In this document: positions 21,521 to 31,129 of the stretch, one piece after another | Layout: the number at the start of each line of letters is the position of its first letter | Position numbering within the stretch: the first letter of the stretch is position 1 | Assembly: GCA_958296005.1 (NCBI GenBank) | Contig: CATQHQ010000001.1 | Coordinates: forward strand, 636,134 to 700,133 | Source of the DNA: Longimicrobiales bacterium | Lineage (GTDB): Bacteria; Gemmatimonadota; Gemmatimonadetes; Longimicrobiales; Gaopeijiaceae | Length of the DNA: 64,000 nt | Direction of reading: 5' to 3' | The notes under the pieces: model-generated | Database searches by the model: none | Seen by the model: the letters and a program-made list of their open reading frames with translations, nothing else | Told to the model about the DNA's origin: nothing | Program-made: the position numbers and the translations under genes

Positions 21521-22959
21521 ACGCCGGACAAACTGCTCTGCTGGCGCAGCGGGAGTTCCATCCCTTCGAGGCGGGTGGCGAAACGTTCGTCTACTTGGTC
21601 CCGTCGGCGGCGGTCTTCCACTTGGACGACCCTTCCCGGGCGGTTCTGCAAGCCCTCGACCAAGGCCCCACCGACGAGCACGGCTTGGTCGCGTCGCTGG
21701 AGGGCCCCTTCGGCGCAAGCGCGGTGCGCAGCAGCATCGCCGAGCTGACTCGCGTGCAGGCGATCGGCCCGGCCACCGCGCCCAAGGACGTCGTCCCTCG
21801 GGTTTTGCCCCAGGCCGGCTTCCCCCTCACCACGATGGTCCTCAACGTCACGAACAAGTGCAACTTGGCGTGCACGTACTGCTACGAGTACGGCGAGGAC
21901 AAGATCGTCGACACGACGTGCGACACCGCCCCCGCCTACATGAGCGAAGAAACCGCGCGCCAGAGCGTGGACTTCATGTTCGACCAGTCGGGGCCCCTCC
22001 CTATGGCCCACCTGACGTTCTTCGGCGGCGAGACCCTCCTCAACTTCAAGGTCCTGAAGAAGACGCTGGCGTACGCTCGGGAGCGGGCGACGGCTCTGGG
22101 CAAAGAGCTGGACGTCTCCCTGACCACCAACGCGACCCTCCTTCGCGAGGAAGTGATCGAGTGGCTGGCCGACAACGACGTCGGGGTGACGATCAGCATC
22201 GACGGGCCGAAGGAGACCCAGGACAAGTTTCGCGTCTTCAAGAACGGGATGGGCACGTACGAATACGTGCTGCCCAAGATCAAGCAGCTGCTGGAGCGCC
22301 ACCGCAGCCGGCCGATCGGCGCGCGGGTCACTCTGACTCGGCAGACGCTGGACGCGACCCGGATCTTCCACCACCTGCGCAACGAGGTGGGGTTCTGGGA
22401 GGTGGGGTTCGCGCCGGTCACCACAGCGGACGGGCGGGGCTACGCAATAGAGGATACGGGCTTCGACCAGATGCTGGGCCAGTTCGAAGAGCTGGCGCAG
22501 GAGTTCTTGGAGTACGCCGTCGAGGACAGGCATCACGGCTTCTCCAACGTGAGGGACACGCTGGAGGAGATACACAAGGGCGTCAGCAAGGCGTTCCCCT
22601 GCGGGGCCGGCTTGGGGCTCATGGGCGTGGCGACCGACGGCGACGTGGCCCTCTGCCACCGCTTCGCCGGTTCGGACGACCACTCCGTCGGCTCGGTTCA
22701 GCATGGCCTGGACCGGCAGCGCCAGTTCGAGTTTCTGGGGAAGCACCACGTAGCCAACAAGACGGACTGCAACAGCTGCTGGGCCCGGCCCCTCTGCGCC
22801 GGCGGCTGCTACCACGAGGCCCATGTCCGCTACGGCGACACCGGCAAGGCCAACCTGCACTACTGCGACTGGATTCGGAGCTGGACCGACACCTGCCTGA
22901 AGGTCTACGGCGAGATCGCGGTTCGGAACCCGGCGTTTCTGAAGAAGTTCGAGGCTTGA
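21517..22959 (+). CDS. qhpD: Radical SAM/SPASM maturase for quinohemoprotein amine dehydrogenase gamma subunit
   Basis: CNLACTYCYEYGED (CxxxCxxC), GGETLLNFKVL, C-terminal Cys-rich CNSCWARPLCAGGCYHEA; ATGA overlap with qhpA. Confidence 0.9.
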   Translation: MNAGQTALLAQREFHPFEAGGETFVYLVPSAAVFHLDDPSRAVLQALDQGPTDEHGLVASLEGPFGASAVRSSIAELTRVQAIGPATAPKDVVPRVLPQAGFPLTTMVLNVTNKCNLACTYCYEYGEDKIVDTTCDTAPAYMSEETARQSVDFMFDQSGPLPMAHLTFFGGETLLNFKVLKKTLAYARERATALGKELDVSLTTNATLLREEVIEWLADNDVGVTISIDGPKETQDKFRVFKNGMGTYEYVLPKIKQLLERHRSRPIGARVTLTRQTLDATRIFHHLRNEVGFWEVGFAPVTTADGRGYAIEDTGFDQMLGQFEELAQEFLEYAVEDRHHGFSNVRDTLEEIHKGVSKAFPCGAGLGLMGVATDGDVALCHRFAGSDDHSVGSVQHGLDRQRQFEFLGKHHVANKTDCNSCWARPLCAGGCYHEAHVRYGDTGKANLHYCDWIRSWTDTCLKVYGEIAVRNPAFLKKFEA

Positions 22960-22993
22960 TCGGCCGAGGCGAACGAGAAAGGAAGGCACAGAG

Positions 22994-23350
22994 ATGGAGC
23001 ACCTGAGAGCGATCAACCAGAAGGCGGATCGGGTTCGGGCGTACACGGAGGCGCCGTCCACGGAGATCGACGCCCTCGACGTGGAGGCGCTGGAGAGCCG
23101 TCCGCCCGACCCCGCGGGACCCCACATCCCCTTGGGCTGCTCGCTGGTCTTCGCTCCCGGCTGGGAGGTGGATTCCAGCGGCGGGACCGCGGGGCTCTGC
23201 CAGCCGGTGGAGCGGGACCTCTTCGACTGCCACTTGGCCTGCTTCTGGCCCGCGCAGGTGCCCGACCAGCTGAACCACGCGCCGGACTGGACGGGGAAGT
23301 GCGCGGCGGCCCAGAAGGACTGGCGCAAGATCGACCTGGTCTTCCCGTGA
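22994..23350 (+). CDS. qhpC: Quinohemoprotein amine dehydrogenase gamma subunit precursor (CTQ and thioether-crosslinked)
   Basis: CSLVFAPGWE...CQPVERDLFDCHLACFWPAQVPD; spacing of Cys/Glu/Asp/Trp crosslink residues matches the known QHNDH gamma pattern. Confidence 0.92.
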   Translation: MEHLRAINQKADRVRAYTEAPSTEIDALDVEALESRPPDPAGPHIPLGCSLVFAPGWEVDSSGGTAGLCQPVERDLFDCHLACFWPAQVPDQLNHAPDWTGKCAAAQKDWRKIDLVFP

Positions 23351-24441
23351 TCCGTCGCCCGGTCGTCGCCTCGGCGCTTGCCTTGGCGCTTGCTCCTGCC
23401 GGCCTCCACGCCCAGAGCGGCGGCAACGGGGTCATCTACTGGGCGGGGTACGACCACGCGATCCACGTCATCGACGAGAGCACGCTGGAGATTGTGGACA
23501 AGATCCCCGTCACGACGGGCATACCCATCACTCTGGCCCTGTCGAAGAACCACGAGCGGGTCTACGTGCTGGACGCCGAGTTCGAGGAGATTGAGACGGT
23601 CGATCTGGGCACCCGCAAGTCGGTGGGCAGCTTCACCCTGAGCCGGGGGCGCTCCCAGGTGCGGATCTGGGGCTTCACGGTGCACCCCGCCGAGGAGTAC
23701 GTGATCCTCAACACGATGCGGTACACGAAGCGCATCGACCGCTGGGAGATCGACGACCCGGTGCTGATCAGGTACGACCTGCAGGCGGGCGAAGTCGTCG
23801 ACACGATTCCGTGGCCCGACGGGGAGAAGCGGGAACGGGTTCGTCTCATGTTCTCCCCTGAAGGCGACTACCTGTACTTCTTCGGCAACGACATCCTGGT
23901 GCTGGAGACGGAGAACTTCACGGAGGCCGATCGCTGGGAGCTTTCGCACCCGCCGGAGGACGGGCTGGGGCGGTTCAACTTCAACTTCCCCGTCAGCCCC
24001 TACGACGAGCCGGGGTTCCACACGGGTCTCTTCTCCTTCACCGATCCTGTGCAGAACCGCCGCATGATGGGAATCGCCAAGGTGGACTTGGCGTCCAAGG
24101 AGTTCGACTTCTACACGCTTGGTCCTCGGGAGCGGGTGAGCTTCCGGCTGGCGCCGGGTGGGAAGAAGGCCTACGGCTTGGTGCAGCAGATCGGGAACTA
24201 CGAGTTCTGGACCTTCGACCTGGAGGGCCGACGCGTGGAGAGCCGCCACCGCTTCCCCGGACGGCCCCGCATGGGCTTGGCGGTCAGCTCCAACGGCGAG
24301 CTCCTCTACGTGTACAACGCGGGCGCCACCATCGACGTCTACGACGCCGCCACCTACGAGAAGCTTCGCACCGTCGCCTACCACGCCGACATGACCGAGT
24401 TCCTGATGATCCCCGAGGGCACGGGGCCGGGAGGGAGCTGA
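23347..24441 (+). CDS. qhpB: Quinohemoprotein amine dehydrogenase beta subunit (beta-propeller)
   Basis: GTG start overlapping qhpC stop (GTGA); signal peptide; YWAGYDHAIHVIDESTLEIVDKIPV propeller repeats. Confidence 0.87.
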   Translation: MIRRPVVASALALALAPAGLHAQSGGNGVIYWAGYDHAIHVIDESTLEIVDKIPVTTGIPITLALSKNHERVYVLDAEFEEIETVDLGTRKSVGSFTLSRGRSQVRIWGFTVHPAEEYVILNTMRYTKRIDRWEIDDPVLIRYDLQAGEVVDTIPWPDGEKRERVRLMFSPEGDYLYFFGNDILVLETENFTEADRWELSHPPEDGLGRFNFNFPVSPYDEPGFHTGLFSFTDPVQNRRMMGIAKVDLASKEFDFYTLGPRERVSFRLAPGGKKAYGLVQQIGNYEFWTFDLEGRRVESRHRFPGRPRMGLAVSSNGELLYVYNAGATIDVYDAATYEKLRTVAYHADMTEFLMIPEGTGPGGS

Positions 24442-24485
24442 GCCGGGGAGCTGGGCGACCGGCCACGGGCCTGGGTAGCGGACCA

Positions 24486-26222
24486 GTGGCGGCGTCGCGT
24501 TTGCGGGCTTGGGCGCGTCGCCTGCGTCGGACGCTCTTGGACCCGGATCTTCGCCGAGGGCTGGCCTATATCGTTCCCTACCGGGGTCGGCTGGCGGTCG
24601 TTCTCGCGCTCAATCTGGTGGGAACCGGCTTGGCGCTCTGCGTTCCCTACCTTTCCAAGACGCTGGTGGACGACGCCCTCCTCGGGGGCGACCTCTCGGC
24701 CCTCGCCCGAGTGGTGGGACTGTTCGCGCTGGTGACGGGCGCAAGCTTCGCGCTGAACGTGGCCAGCGGGCTGCGGTATACGAAGGTGTCGGCGGAGATA
24801 CTCTTCGACATGCGACTGGACGTGTACCGGCACCTTCAGCGGCTGTCGCCCCGGTTCTTTGCAAAGACGCCGCTGGGCGACATCATGTCGCGCCTCAACA
24901 ACGACGTGGGGGAGATCCAGCGGGTCCTCTCCGATACGGCGTTGTCGTGGGTGGGCAACGTGGCGTTTCTGGCCGGGACGGTCGGAATGCTGCTGTGGCT
25001 GGACTGGCGGCTGTTCCTTGCGGCAGCGGCGCTGTTGCCTCCGGCCGCTCTGGCGATGGTGCGCTACCGGCGAAGACTGGAGGAACGCGTTCGGGCGATG
25101 CGGGAACGGAGTGCCGAGATCGGCGCGTTCCTGATCGAGACGTTGCGGGGGACGAAGCTCGTGGTTGCGTCCAACGCCCAGGCGCGGGAGTCCGCACGGT
25201 TCCGCCGCCGCAACGACGCCTTCGTGGGGGCGCTCCTCAAGATGCAGCGGCTGCGCTACCTGGCCGGGGGGCTTCCGGGGCTGCTGCTGTCGGCCAGCAC
25301 GGCCGTCGTGTTCCTCTATGGCGGCGCCCGGGTCGTCGCGGGAGACGTGACGCTGGGAACGTTCACGGCCTTCATGGCCTACCAAATGCGGCTGATCGGG
25401 CCTGTCCAGGGCTTGATGGGACTATACGCGGGGTTGGCCACGGCTCGCGTCTCGCTGCGACGAGTCCACCAGCTGCTGGACGAGCCGGTCGAGGTGGCGG
25501 AGGCGAAGCAGCCCGTTCGGCTGGATCGCGCGCGGGGGGATGTCGTCTTCGAGGACGTGTCGTTCGGTCACGGGCGTGGCGGTCCGGTGCTGGAGAGGTT
25601 CCGGCTGGAGGTTGCTCCCGGCGAAGTCGTGGCACTGGCGGGGCCGTCGGGGAGCGGCAAGTCCACCGTGGCGGGGCTGCTCGTCCGCCACATCGACCCG
25701 GACGGGGGACGAGTCCTGCTGGACGGCGTGGACATCCGACGGGTGCGTTTGGCGGATCTGCGAACCCAAGTGGCTGTGGTGGACCAAGACCCGTTTCTCT
25801 TCAACGCCACGATTATGGAGAACGTGCGCTACGCCAAGCCGGGCGCAGAAGAAGCCGCGGTTGAGGAGGCTCTGGAGCGCGCTCGGCTGTCCGACTTCGT
25901 GGCTTCCCTGCCCGACGGCCTCGACACCGAGGTGGGGGAGCACGGCCAAGCCCTGTCCGCCGGCGAGCGCCAGAGGATCGCCATAGCCCGGGCGTTGGTC
26001 GCGGACCCGGCGGTGCTGGTGCTCGACGAGGCCACTGGCCACCTGGACCCGGAGGCGGAAGCTCACGTGATCCGGGCCTACGCAGAAGCCATGCGGGGAC
26101 GCACGACGATCCTCGTGTCTCATCGCTCCGCTCCGCTGCGGGCGGCGAGCCGAGTGGTGGTGTTGCGCAACGGGCGCATCCGCGAGGAGGGCCCGGCGGA
26201 GCAGGACGACCGCAAGTGGTAA
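24486..26222 (+). CDS. qhpF: ABC transporter, fused permease/ATP-binding, QhpF-like
   Basis: Six-TM domain then GPSGSGKSTVAGLL, LSAGERQRIAIARALVADPAVLVLDEATGHLD; next to qhpB. Confidence 0.8.
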   Translation: MAASRLRAWARRLRRTLLDPDLRRGLAYIVPYRGRLAVVLALNLVGTGLALCVPYLSKTLVDDALLGGDLSALARVVGLFALVTGASFALNVASGLRYTKVSAEILFDMRLDVYRHLQRLSPRFFAKTPLGDIMSRLNNDVGEIQRVLSDTALSWVGNVAFLAGTVGMLLWLDWRLFLAAAALLPPAALAMVRYRRRLEERVRAMRERSAEIGAFLIETLRGTKLVVASNAQARESARFRRRNDAFVGALLKMQRLRYLAGGLPGLLLSASTAVVFLYGGARVVAGDVTLGTFTAFMAYQMRLIGPVQGLMGLYAGLATARVSLRRVHQLLDEPVEVAEAKQPVRLDRARGDVVFEDVSFGHGRGGPVLERFRLEVAPGEVVALAGPSGSGKSTVAGLLVRHIDPDGGRVLLDGVDIRRVRLADLRTQVAVVDQDPFLFNATIMENVRYAKPGAEEAAVEEALERARLSDFVASLPDGLDTEVGEHGQALSAGERQRIAIARALVADPAVLVLDEATGHLDPEAEAHVIRAYAEAMRGRTTILVSHRSAPLRAASRVVVLRNGRIREEGPAEQDDRKW

Positions 26223-27040
26223 ACCGGCGGGGCAGGCAGTTGCTGGCGCTTGCGTCGACGCCGGGCGTCGTCCAAGATGTGGCGGGTGCGCTGGTCCGCG
26301 GAAGGCTTGCCCCGGCCCTCCGCATGGCGCGCACGGTTGCTCGACGCGCTGACCTGGGTGCCGAGAAGATTGTTTCTCGACGGTACCGCTATGTCTGGTT
26401 GTGCAACCCGAAGGTCGCTTCGCGCAGCATCAAGTCCGCGCTGTGCAGCGTCACACCGGACGCTGAGGAGTTCAGCGGCATGAGCATCGGCGAAGTCTTC
26501 GCGGTCCGGCCGGACGCTCGTCGCTACCACAGCTTCGCCTTTGTCAGACACCCGTACACCAGGGCGCTGTCGTTCTACGCCGAACTGCATTTCGCGCACA
26601 AAACGTACGCGGAAGCATCTCAGGTGCGGCACAAGAAACAGAAGAGCAACCGGTTCTTCACGGACTATCATGGGTTGTCGGAGACCACCACTGGCTTCGA
26701 CGCGTACTGTGGATGGCTGGCGACGCCCTACGGTTCGGATGCCTTCGCCGACCGCCATTACCTGTCGCAGCACCTGCAAGTGCGGCTGGAGGACGGGCGC
26801 TTGCCCACGTTCGTGGGCCGCTTCGAGACCCTGGACCAGGACTTTGAGCGCGTCGTCCGCGACTTGGGGTTGCCGAAGCCGAAGTTGCCGGTGCTCAATA
26901 CAATGGCGGGTTGGCAGGCGGGGCCGGTCGCGTTGCGAACTGCCCGAGCTGCCATGAGCGAGCGCCTTACGGAGGACAACAAGACGCTGTTGCGCAAGCG
27001 GTATGCGGAGGACTTTGAAGTGGGCGGCTATACCCCATGA
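26216..27040 (+). CDS. Sulfotransferase family protein, tandem copy 1 (ST1)
   Basis: PAPS-binding-type motifs NPKVASRSIKSAL and FVRHPYTRALSFY (Sulfotransfer_2-like); GTG start overlaps qhpF stop. Confidence 0.8.
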   Translation: MVNRRGRQLLALASTPGVVQDVAGALVRGRLAPALRMARTVARRADLGAEKIVSRRYRYVWLCNPKVASRSIKSALCSVTPDAEEFSGMSIGEVFAVRPDARRYHSFAFVRHPYTRALSFYAELHFAHKTYAEASQVRHKKQKSNRFFTDYHGLSETTTGFDAYCGWLATPYGSDAFADRHYLSQHLQVRLEDGRLPTFVGRFETLDQDFERVVRDLGLPKPKLPVLNTMAGWQAGPVALRTARAAMSERLTEDNKTLLRKRYAEDFEVGGYTP

Positions 27041-27080
27041 CGACGATGCTTGGGCTTGCGGGCCGTGCCGTGCCGGCTTG

Positions 27081-27100
27081 CCTCCACACGGCGGTGGAGG
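27081..27100 (+). repeat. Stem-loop in the conserved post-ST block (CCTCCAC-ACGGCG-GTGGAGG)
   Basis: 7-bp perfect inverted repeat; same sequence recurs at 32052-32071, weaker forms after ST2 and ST3. Confidence 0.55.
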
Positions 27101-27197
27101 GCCGACCGGCGCGACGCTATCTTACCTTACATTTGACGATGCGCCACGCAATTGGATCAGAACCCGTTCCTCGAGGAAGCGCGTGAGACACGTCATA

Positions 27198-28100
27198 ATG
27201 AAAGCGAAAGCCCTGCAAAGGGTAAGCCGCTTAGATAGGCCGTTCCGGGTGCTTGCGACGATAGCGTCAGCCCGACTGCAAAAGGTAAGCCGCTTGGATA
27301 GGCCGTTCCGGGTGCTTGCGACGATGCCAGGCGTCCGCCAAGACTTCGCGGGTGCGTTGGTCCGCGGAAAGTTGCCCCGGGCCTTCCGCATGGTGTGCAC
27401 GGTTGCTCGACACGCCGACGTGCGTGCCCTGAAGATCGTCTCTCGAAGGTACCGCTATGTCTGGCTGAGCAACCCGAAGGTTGCTACGCAAAGCATCAAG
27501 TCCGCGCTGTGCAGCGTTACACCGGACGCTGAGGTGTTCAGGGGCATGAGCATCGGCGAAGTCTTCGCGGTCCGGCCGGACGCCCGTCGCTACTACAGCT
27601 TCGCCTTTGTCAGGCACCCGTACACCAGAGCGCTGTCGTCCTATGTATACTGGAACGAAAGGCTGGTGGATCGGAAATCTCAGGTGCGCAAGAAACAGAA
27701 GAGATATTTGTTCAAGGAAAGATACGGGTGGTCCGAGATAACTAGCTTTGACGAGTACTGTGGATGGCTGGCGACGCCCTACGGTTCGGATGCCTTCGCC
27801 GAGGGCCATTACCTGTCGCAGCACCTGCAAGTGCGGCTGGAGGACGGGCGCTTGCCCACGTTCGTGGGCCGCTTCGAGAACCTGGACCAGGACTTTGAGC
27901 GCGTCGTCCGCTACTTGGGGTTGCCACAGCCGAAGTTGCCGATGCTCAATACGATGGTGGGTTGGCGGCCTAGGCCGGTCGCGCTGCCAGCTCTGCAAGC
28001 TGCCCATGCGGCCATGAACGAACACCTTACGGAGGACAACAAGGCACTGCTGCGCGTGCGGTATGCAAAGGACTTCCAAGTGGGCGGCTATACCCCATGA
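27198..28100 (+). CDS. Sulfotransferase family protein, tandem copy 2 (ST2)
   Basis: NPKVATQSIKSAL, FVRHPYTRALSSY; start placed at ATG 27198. Confidence 0.8.
   Translation: MKAKALQRVSRLDRPFRVLATIASARLQKVSRLDRPFRVLATMPGVRQDFAGALVRGKLPRAFRMVCTVARHADVRALKIVSRRYRYVWLSNPKVATQSIKSALCSVTPDAEVFRGMSIGEVFAVRPDARRYYSFAFVRHPYTRALSSYVYWNERLVDRKSQVRKKQKRYLFKERYGWSEITSFDEYCGWLATPYGSDAFAEGHYLSQHLQVRLEDGRLPTFVGRFENLDQDFERVVRYLGLPQPKLPMLNTMVGWRPRPVALPALQAAHAAMNEHLTEDNKALLRVRYAKDFQVGGYTP
27216..27326 (+). repeat. In-frame 63-nt-offset tandem duplication in the ST2 N-terminus
   Basis: GGTAAGCCGCTTRGATAGGCCGTTCCGGGTGCTTGCGACGAT present at 27221 and 27284; encodes VSRLDRPFRVLAT twice. Confidence 0.9.
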
Positions 28101-28283
28101 TCGATGATCCTCGGGCTTGCGGGCCGTGCGGAGCCGGCTTGCCTCCACACGGCGGTGGGATGGCCGAGTGGAGCGACGCGCCCACTTTGTCCCTACATTG
28201 ACGATGCGCAACTGGACCAGAACCCGCTCCTTCGAGGAAGCGTGTGAAGACACGCCATAACGAAAACGCGAGCCCGATTGCAA

Positions 28284-29093
28284 ATGGTAAGCCGCTTGGA
28301 TAGGCTGTTCCGGGTGCTTGCGTCGATGCCAGGCGTCCGCCAAGACCTGGCGAGTGCGCTGATCCGCGGAAGGCTTGCCCCGGCCCTCCGCATGGCGCGC
28401 ACGGTTGCTCGACGCGCCGACTCGCGTGCCGAGAAGATCGTCTCTCGACGGTACCGCTATGTCTGGATATGCAACCCGAAGGTTGCTTCGCGTAGCATCA
28501 AGTCCGCGCTGCGCAGCGTTACACCGGACGCTGAGGTGTTCGAGGGCATGAGCATCGGCGAAGTCTTCGCGGTCCGGCCGGACGCCCGTCGCTACTACAG
28601 CTTCGCCTTTGTCAGACACCCGTACACCAGAGCGCTGTCGTCTTACGCATTCTCGCACGAACGGGCGGAAGAGGCATCTCAGATGCGACGCAAGAAACAG
28701 AATGGATACTTGTTCAAGGACAGATACGGATGGTCCGAGATAGCTGGCTTTGAGGAATACTGTGGATGGCTGGCGACGCGCTACGGCTCGGATGCCTTCG
28801 CCGACCGCCATTACCTGTCGCAGCATCTGCATATACGGCTGGAGGACGGGCGCTTGCCAACGTTCGTGGGCCGCTTCGAGAACCTGGACCAGGACTTTGA
28901 GCGCGTCGTTCGCGACTTGGGGTTACCGAAGCTGAAGTTGCCGGTGCTCCATACGATGGCGGGTTGGCGGCCCGGGCCGGCCGAGCTGCAAGCCGCCCGA
29001 GCGGCCATGAGCGAACGCCTCACGGAAGACAACAAGGCACTGCTGCGTGCGCGGTACGCAGAGGACTTCGAAGTGGGCGGCTATACCCCATGA
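28284..29093 (+). CDS. Sulfotransferase family protein, tandem copy 3 (ST3)
   Basis: NPKVASRSIKSALRSV, FVRHPYTRALSSY; strong nucleotide similarity to ST1/ST2. Confidence 0.8.
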   Translation: MVSRLDRLFRVLASMPGVRQDLASALIRGRLAPALRMARTVARRADSRAEKIVSRRYRYVWICNPKVASRSIKSALRSVTPDAEVFEGMSIGEVFAVRPDARRYYSFAFVRHPYTRALSSYAFSHERAEEASQMRRKKQNGYLFKDRYGWSEIAGFEEYCGWLATRYGSDAFADRHYLSQHLHIRLEDGRLPTFVGRFENLDQDFERVVRDLGLPKLKLPVLHTMAGWRPGPAELQAARAAMSERLTEDNKALLRARYAEDFEVGGYTP

Positions 29094-29174
29094 TCGATGA
29101 TCCTCGGGCTTGCGGGCCGTGCGGAGCCGACTTGCCTCCACACGGCGGTGGGACGGCCGACTGGAGCGACGCGC

Positions 29175-29456
29175 CACCTTGCCCTACATTGACGATGCAC
29201 CACGCGAGCGTCCAGCAGGTGGCGCGTCACACCATGGGAACGGAGGCAGTACGATCTTGTCGGCAGTCATTCATCAGGGCAGGAACCCTCTCGAGCCTCG
29301 CGGCGGGGACGGACATGGCCAGCGCCTTGGGCACCAAGCTCCCCCCCCCCCCCCCCCTTTGCGACCAGGCCGGGGGCGCAGGACGACCAAGCCCTGTCCG
29401 CCGGCGAGCGCATCCGCGAGGAGGACCCGGCTGGCCCAGCATTCGGTGGACTGCCG
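29175..29456 (+). pseudogene. Truncated copy of hisC 5' end fused to short qhpF-derived fragments, interrupted by poly-C
   Basis: CATTGACGATGCACCACGCGAGCGTCCAGCAGGTGGCGCGTCACACCATGGGAACGGAGGCAGTACGAT matches 32105-32172; then DDQALSAGER and RIREEDPA match qhpF segments near 25945 and 26177. Confidence 0.8.
29341..29357 (+). repeat. Homopolymer tract of 17 consecutive C
   Basis: Direct count of C residues 29341-29357. Confidence 0.95.
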
Positions 29457-30248
29457 TTGAAGCGAATCAAGACAAGCCATAACGAACGGACCCGATTGCA
29501 AGTGATAAACCGCTGGAATTGGCTATCCCGGATGCGCACGGTTTCTCGACGCGCCGACGCCGCCGTGCGTGGCGAGCGTATCGTCTCTCGACGGTACCGC
29601 TATGTCTGGCTGTGCAACCCGAAGGTTGCTTCGCGCAGCATCAACTCCGCGTTGCTCAGCGTCACACCGGACGCCGAGGTGTTCAACAACATGAGCATCG
29701 GCGAAATCTTAACGGTCCGGCCAGACGCCCGTCGCTACTACAGCTTCGCCTTTGTCAGGCACCCGTACACCAGAGCGCTGTCGTTCTACGCCCAACTGCA
29801 TTTCTCGCACGAAACGTACGTGGCTAGATCCAAGTCGCAGTGGAGGAGAAGGCATAGAAGAGCGTTGTTCAATAACCGTCCCGGGTTGTCGGGGACTGCT
29901 AGCTTCGACGAGTACTGTCGATGGTTGGCGACGCCCTACGGCTCGGATACCTTCGCCGATAACCATTATCTGTCGCAGCATCTGCATATACGGCTGGAGG
30001 ACGGGCGCTTGCCAACGTTCGTGGGCCGCTTCGAGAACCTGGATCAGGACTTTGAGCGGGTCCTTCGCGACTTGGGGTTGCCGAAGCCGAAGTTGCCGGT
30101 GCTCCATACGATGGCGGGTTGGCGGCCCGCGCCGGCCGAGCTGCAAGCCGCACGAGCGGCCATGAGCGAACGCCTCACGGAGGACAGCAAGGCACTGTTG
30201 CGCGTGCGGTATGCAAAGGACTTCGAAGTGGGCGGCTATACCGGATGA
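29457..30248 (+). CDS. Sulfotransferase family protein, tandem copy 4 (ST4)
   Basis: NPKVASRSINSALLSV, FVRHPYTRALSFYAQLHFSHETY; TTG start as in ORF track, upstream frame remains open. Confidence 0.78.
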   Translation: MKRIKTSHNERTRLQVINRWNWLSRMRTVSRRADAAVRGERIVSRRYRYVWLCNPKVASRSINSALLSVTPDAEVFNNMSIGEILTVRPDARRYYSFAFVRHPYTRALSFYAQLHFSHETYVARSKSQWRRRHRRALFNNRPGLSGTASFDEYCRWLATPYGSDTFADNHYLSQHLHIRLEDGRLPTFVGRFENLDQDFERVLRDLGLPKPKLPVLHTMAGWRPAPAELQAARAAMSERLTEDSKALLRVRYAKDFEVGGYTG

Positions 30249-31129
30249 TCGGCCCGAGATTACCAGCTTCGACGAGTACTGTCGATGGTTGGCGACGCCG
30301 ACCTGATAGCAAGGTGCACCGCTTGTATAAGCTGTTCCAGATGTGCGCGTTGGAACCGAAGATCCGCCAAGACTTGGCGGATGCGCTGGTCCGAGGAAAG
30401 CTTGTCCAGGCCTTCCGCACGGCGCGCCTGGTCTCTCAACCTCGACGCACCGACGTGCGTAGCGAGCGTATCGTCTCTCGACGGTACCGCTATGTCTGGC
30501 TGTGCAACCCGAAGGTTGCTTCGAACAGCATCAAGTCCGCGTTGCTCAGCGTCACACCGGACGCCGAGGTGTTCACCAGCATGAGCATCGGCGAATTTTG
30601 CGAGATCCGGCCGGACGTCCGTCGCTACCACAGCTTCAGCTTTGTCAGGCACCCGTACACCAGAGCGCTGTCGTTCTACGCCCAGCTGTTTTTCTCGCAC
30701 GAAACGTACCCTGGGTCGCAGTGGAGGAGAAAGCATAGAAACTCGTTGTTCAATAGCCACCCCGGGTTGTCGGAGATTACTAGCTTCGACGAGTACTGTC
30801 GATGGTTGGCGACGCCCTACGGCTCGGATGCCTTCGCCGACAACCATTACCTGTCGCAGCATCTGTACATACGGCTGGAGGACGGGCGCTTGCCCACGTT
30901 CGTGGGCCGCCTCGAGAACCTGGACCAGGACCTTGAGCGCGTCCTTCGCGACTTGGGGTTGCCGAAGCCGAAGTTGCCGGTGCTCCATACGATGGCGGGC
31001 TGGCGGCCCGCGCCGGCCGAGCTGCAAGCCGCACGAGCGGCCATGAGCGAACTCCTCACGGAGGACAGCAAGGCACTGTTGCGCATGCGGTATGCAAAGG
31101 ACTTCGAAGTGGGCGGCTATACCGGATGA
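30245..31129 (+). CDS. Sulfotransferase family protein, tandem copy 5 (ST5); ATG 30245 overlaps ST4 stop, alternative GTG 30314
   Basis: NPKVASNSIKSALLSV, FVRHPYTRALSFYAQLFFSHETY. Confidence 0.78.
   Translation: MIGPRLPASTSTVDGWRRRPDSKVHRLYKLFQMCALEPKIRQDLADALVRGKLVQAFRTARLVSQPRRTDVRSERIVSRRYRYVWLCNPKVASNSIKSALLSVTPDAEVFTSMSIGEFCEIRPDVRRYHSFSFVRHPYTRALSFYAQLFFSHETYPGSQWRRKHRNSLFNSHPGLSEITSFDEYCRWLATPYGSDAFADNHYLSQHLYIRLEDGRLPTFVGRLENLDQDLERVLRDLGLPKPKLPVLHTMAGWRPAPAELQAARAAMSELLTEDSKALLRMRYAKDFEVGGYTG

Noticed and set aside
21127-24384. 1085-aa minus-strand ORF over qhpA-qhpB
   Set aside because: Antisense artifact of high GC; the plus strand carries well-supported QHNDH genes
29341-29357. 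Poly-C tract as pure sequencing artifact
   Set aside because: Not excluded, but its position inside a hisC-derived chimera with open frames on both sides justifies keeping it as a testable finding
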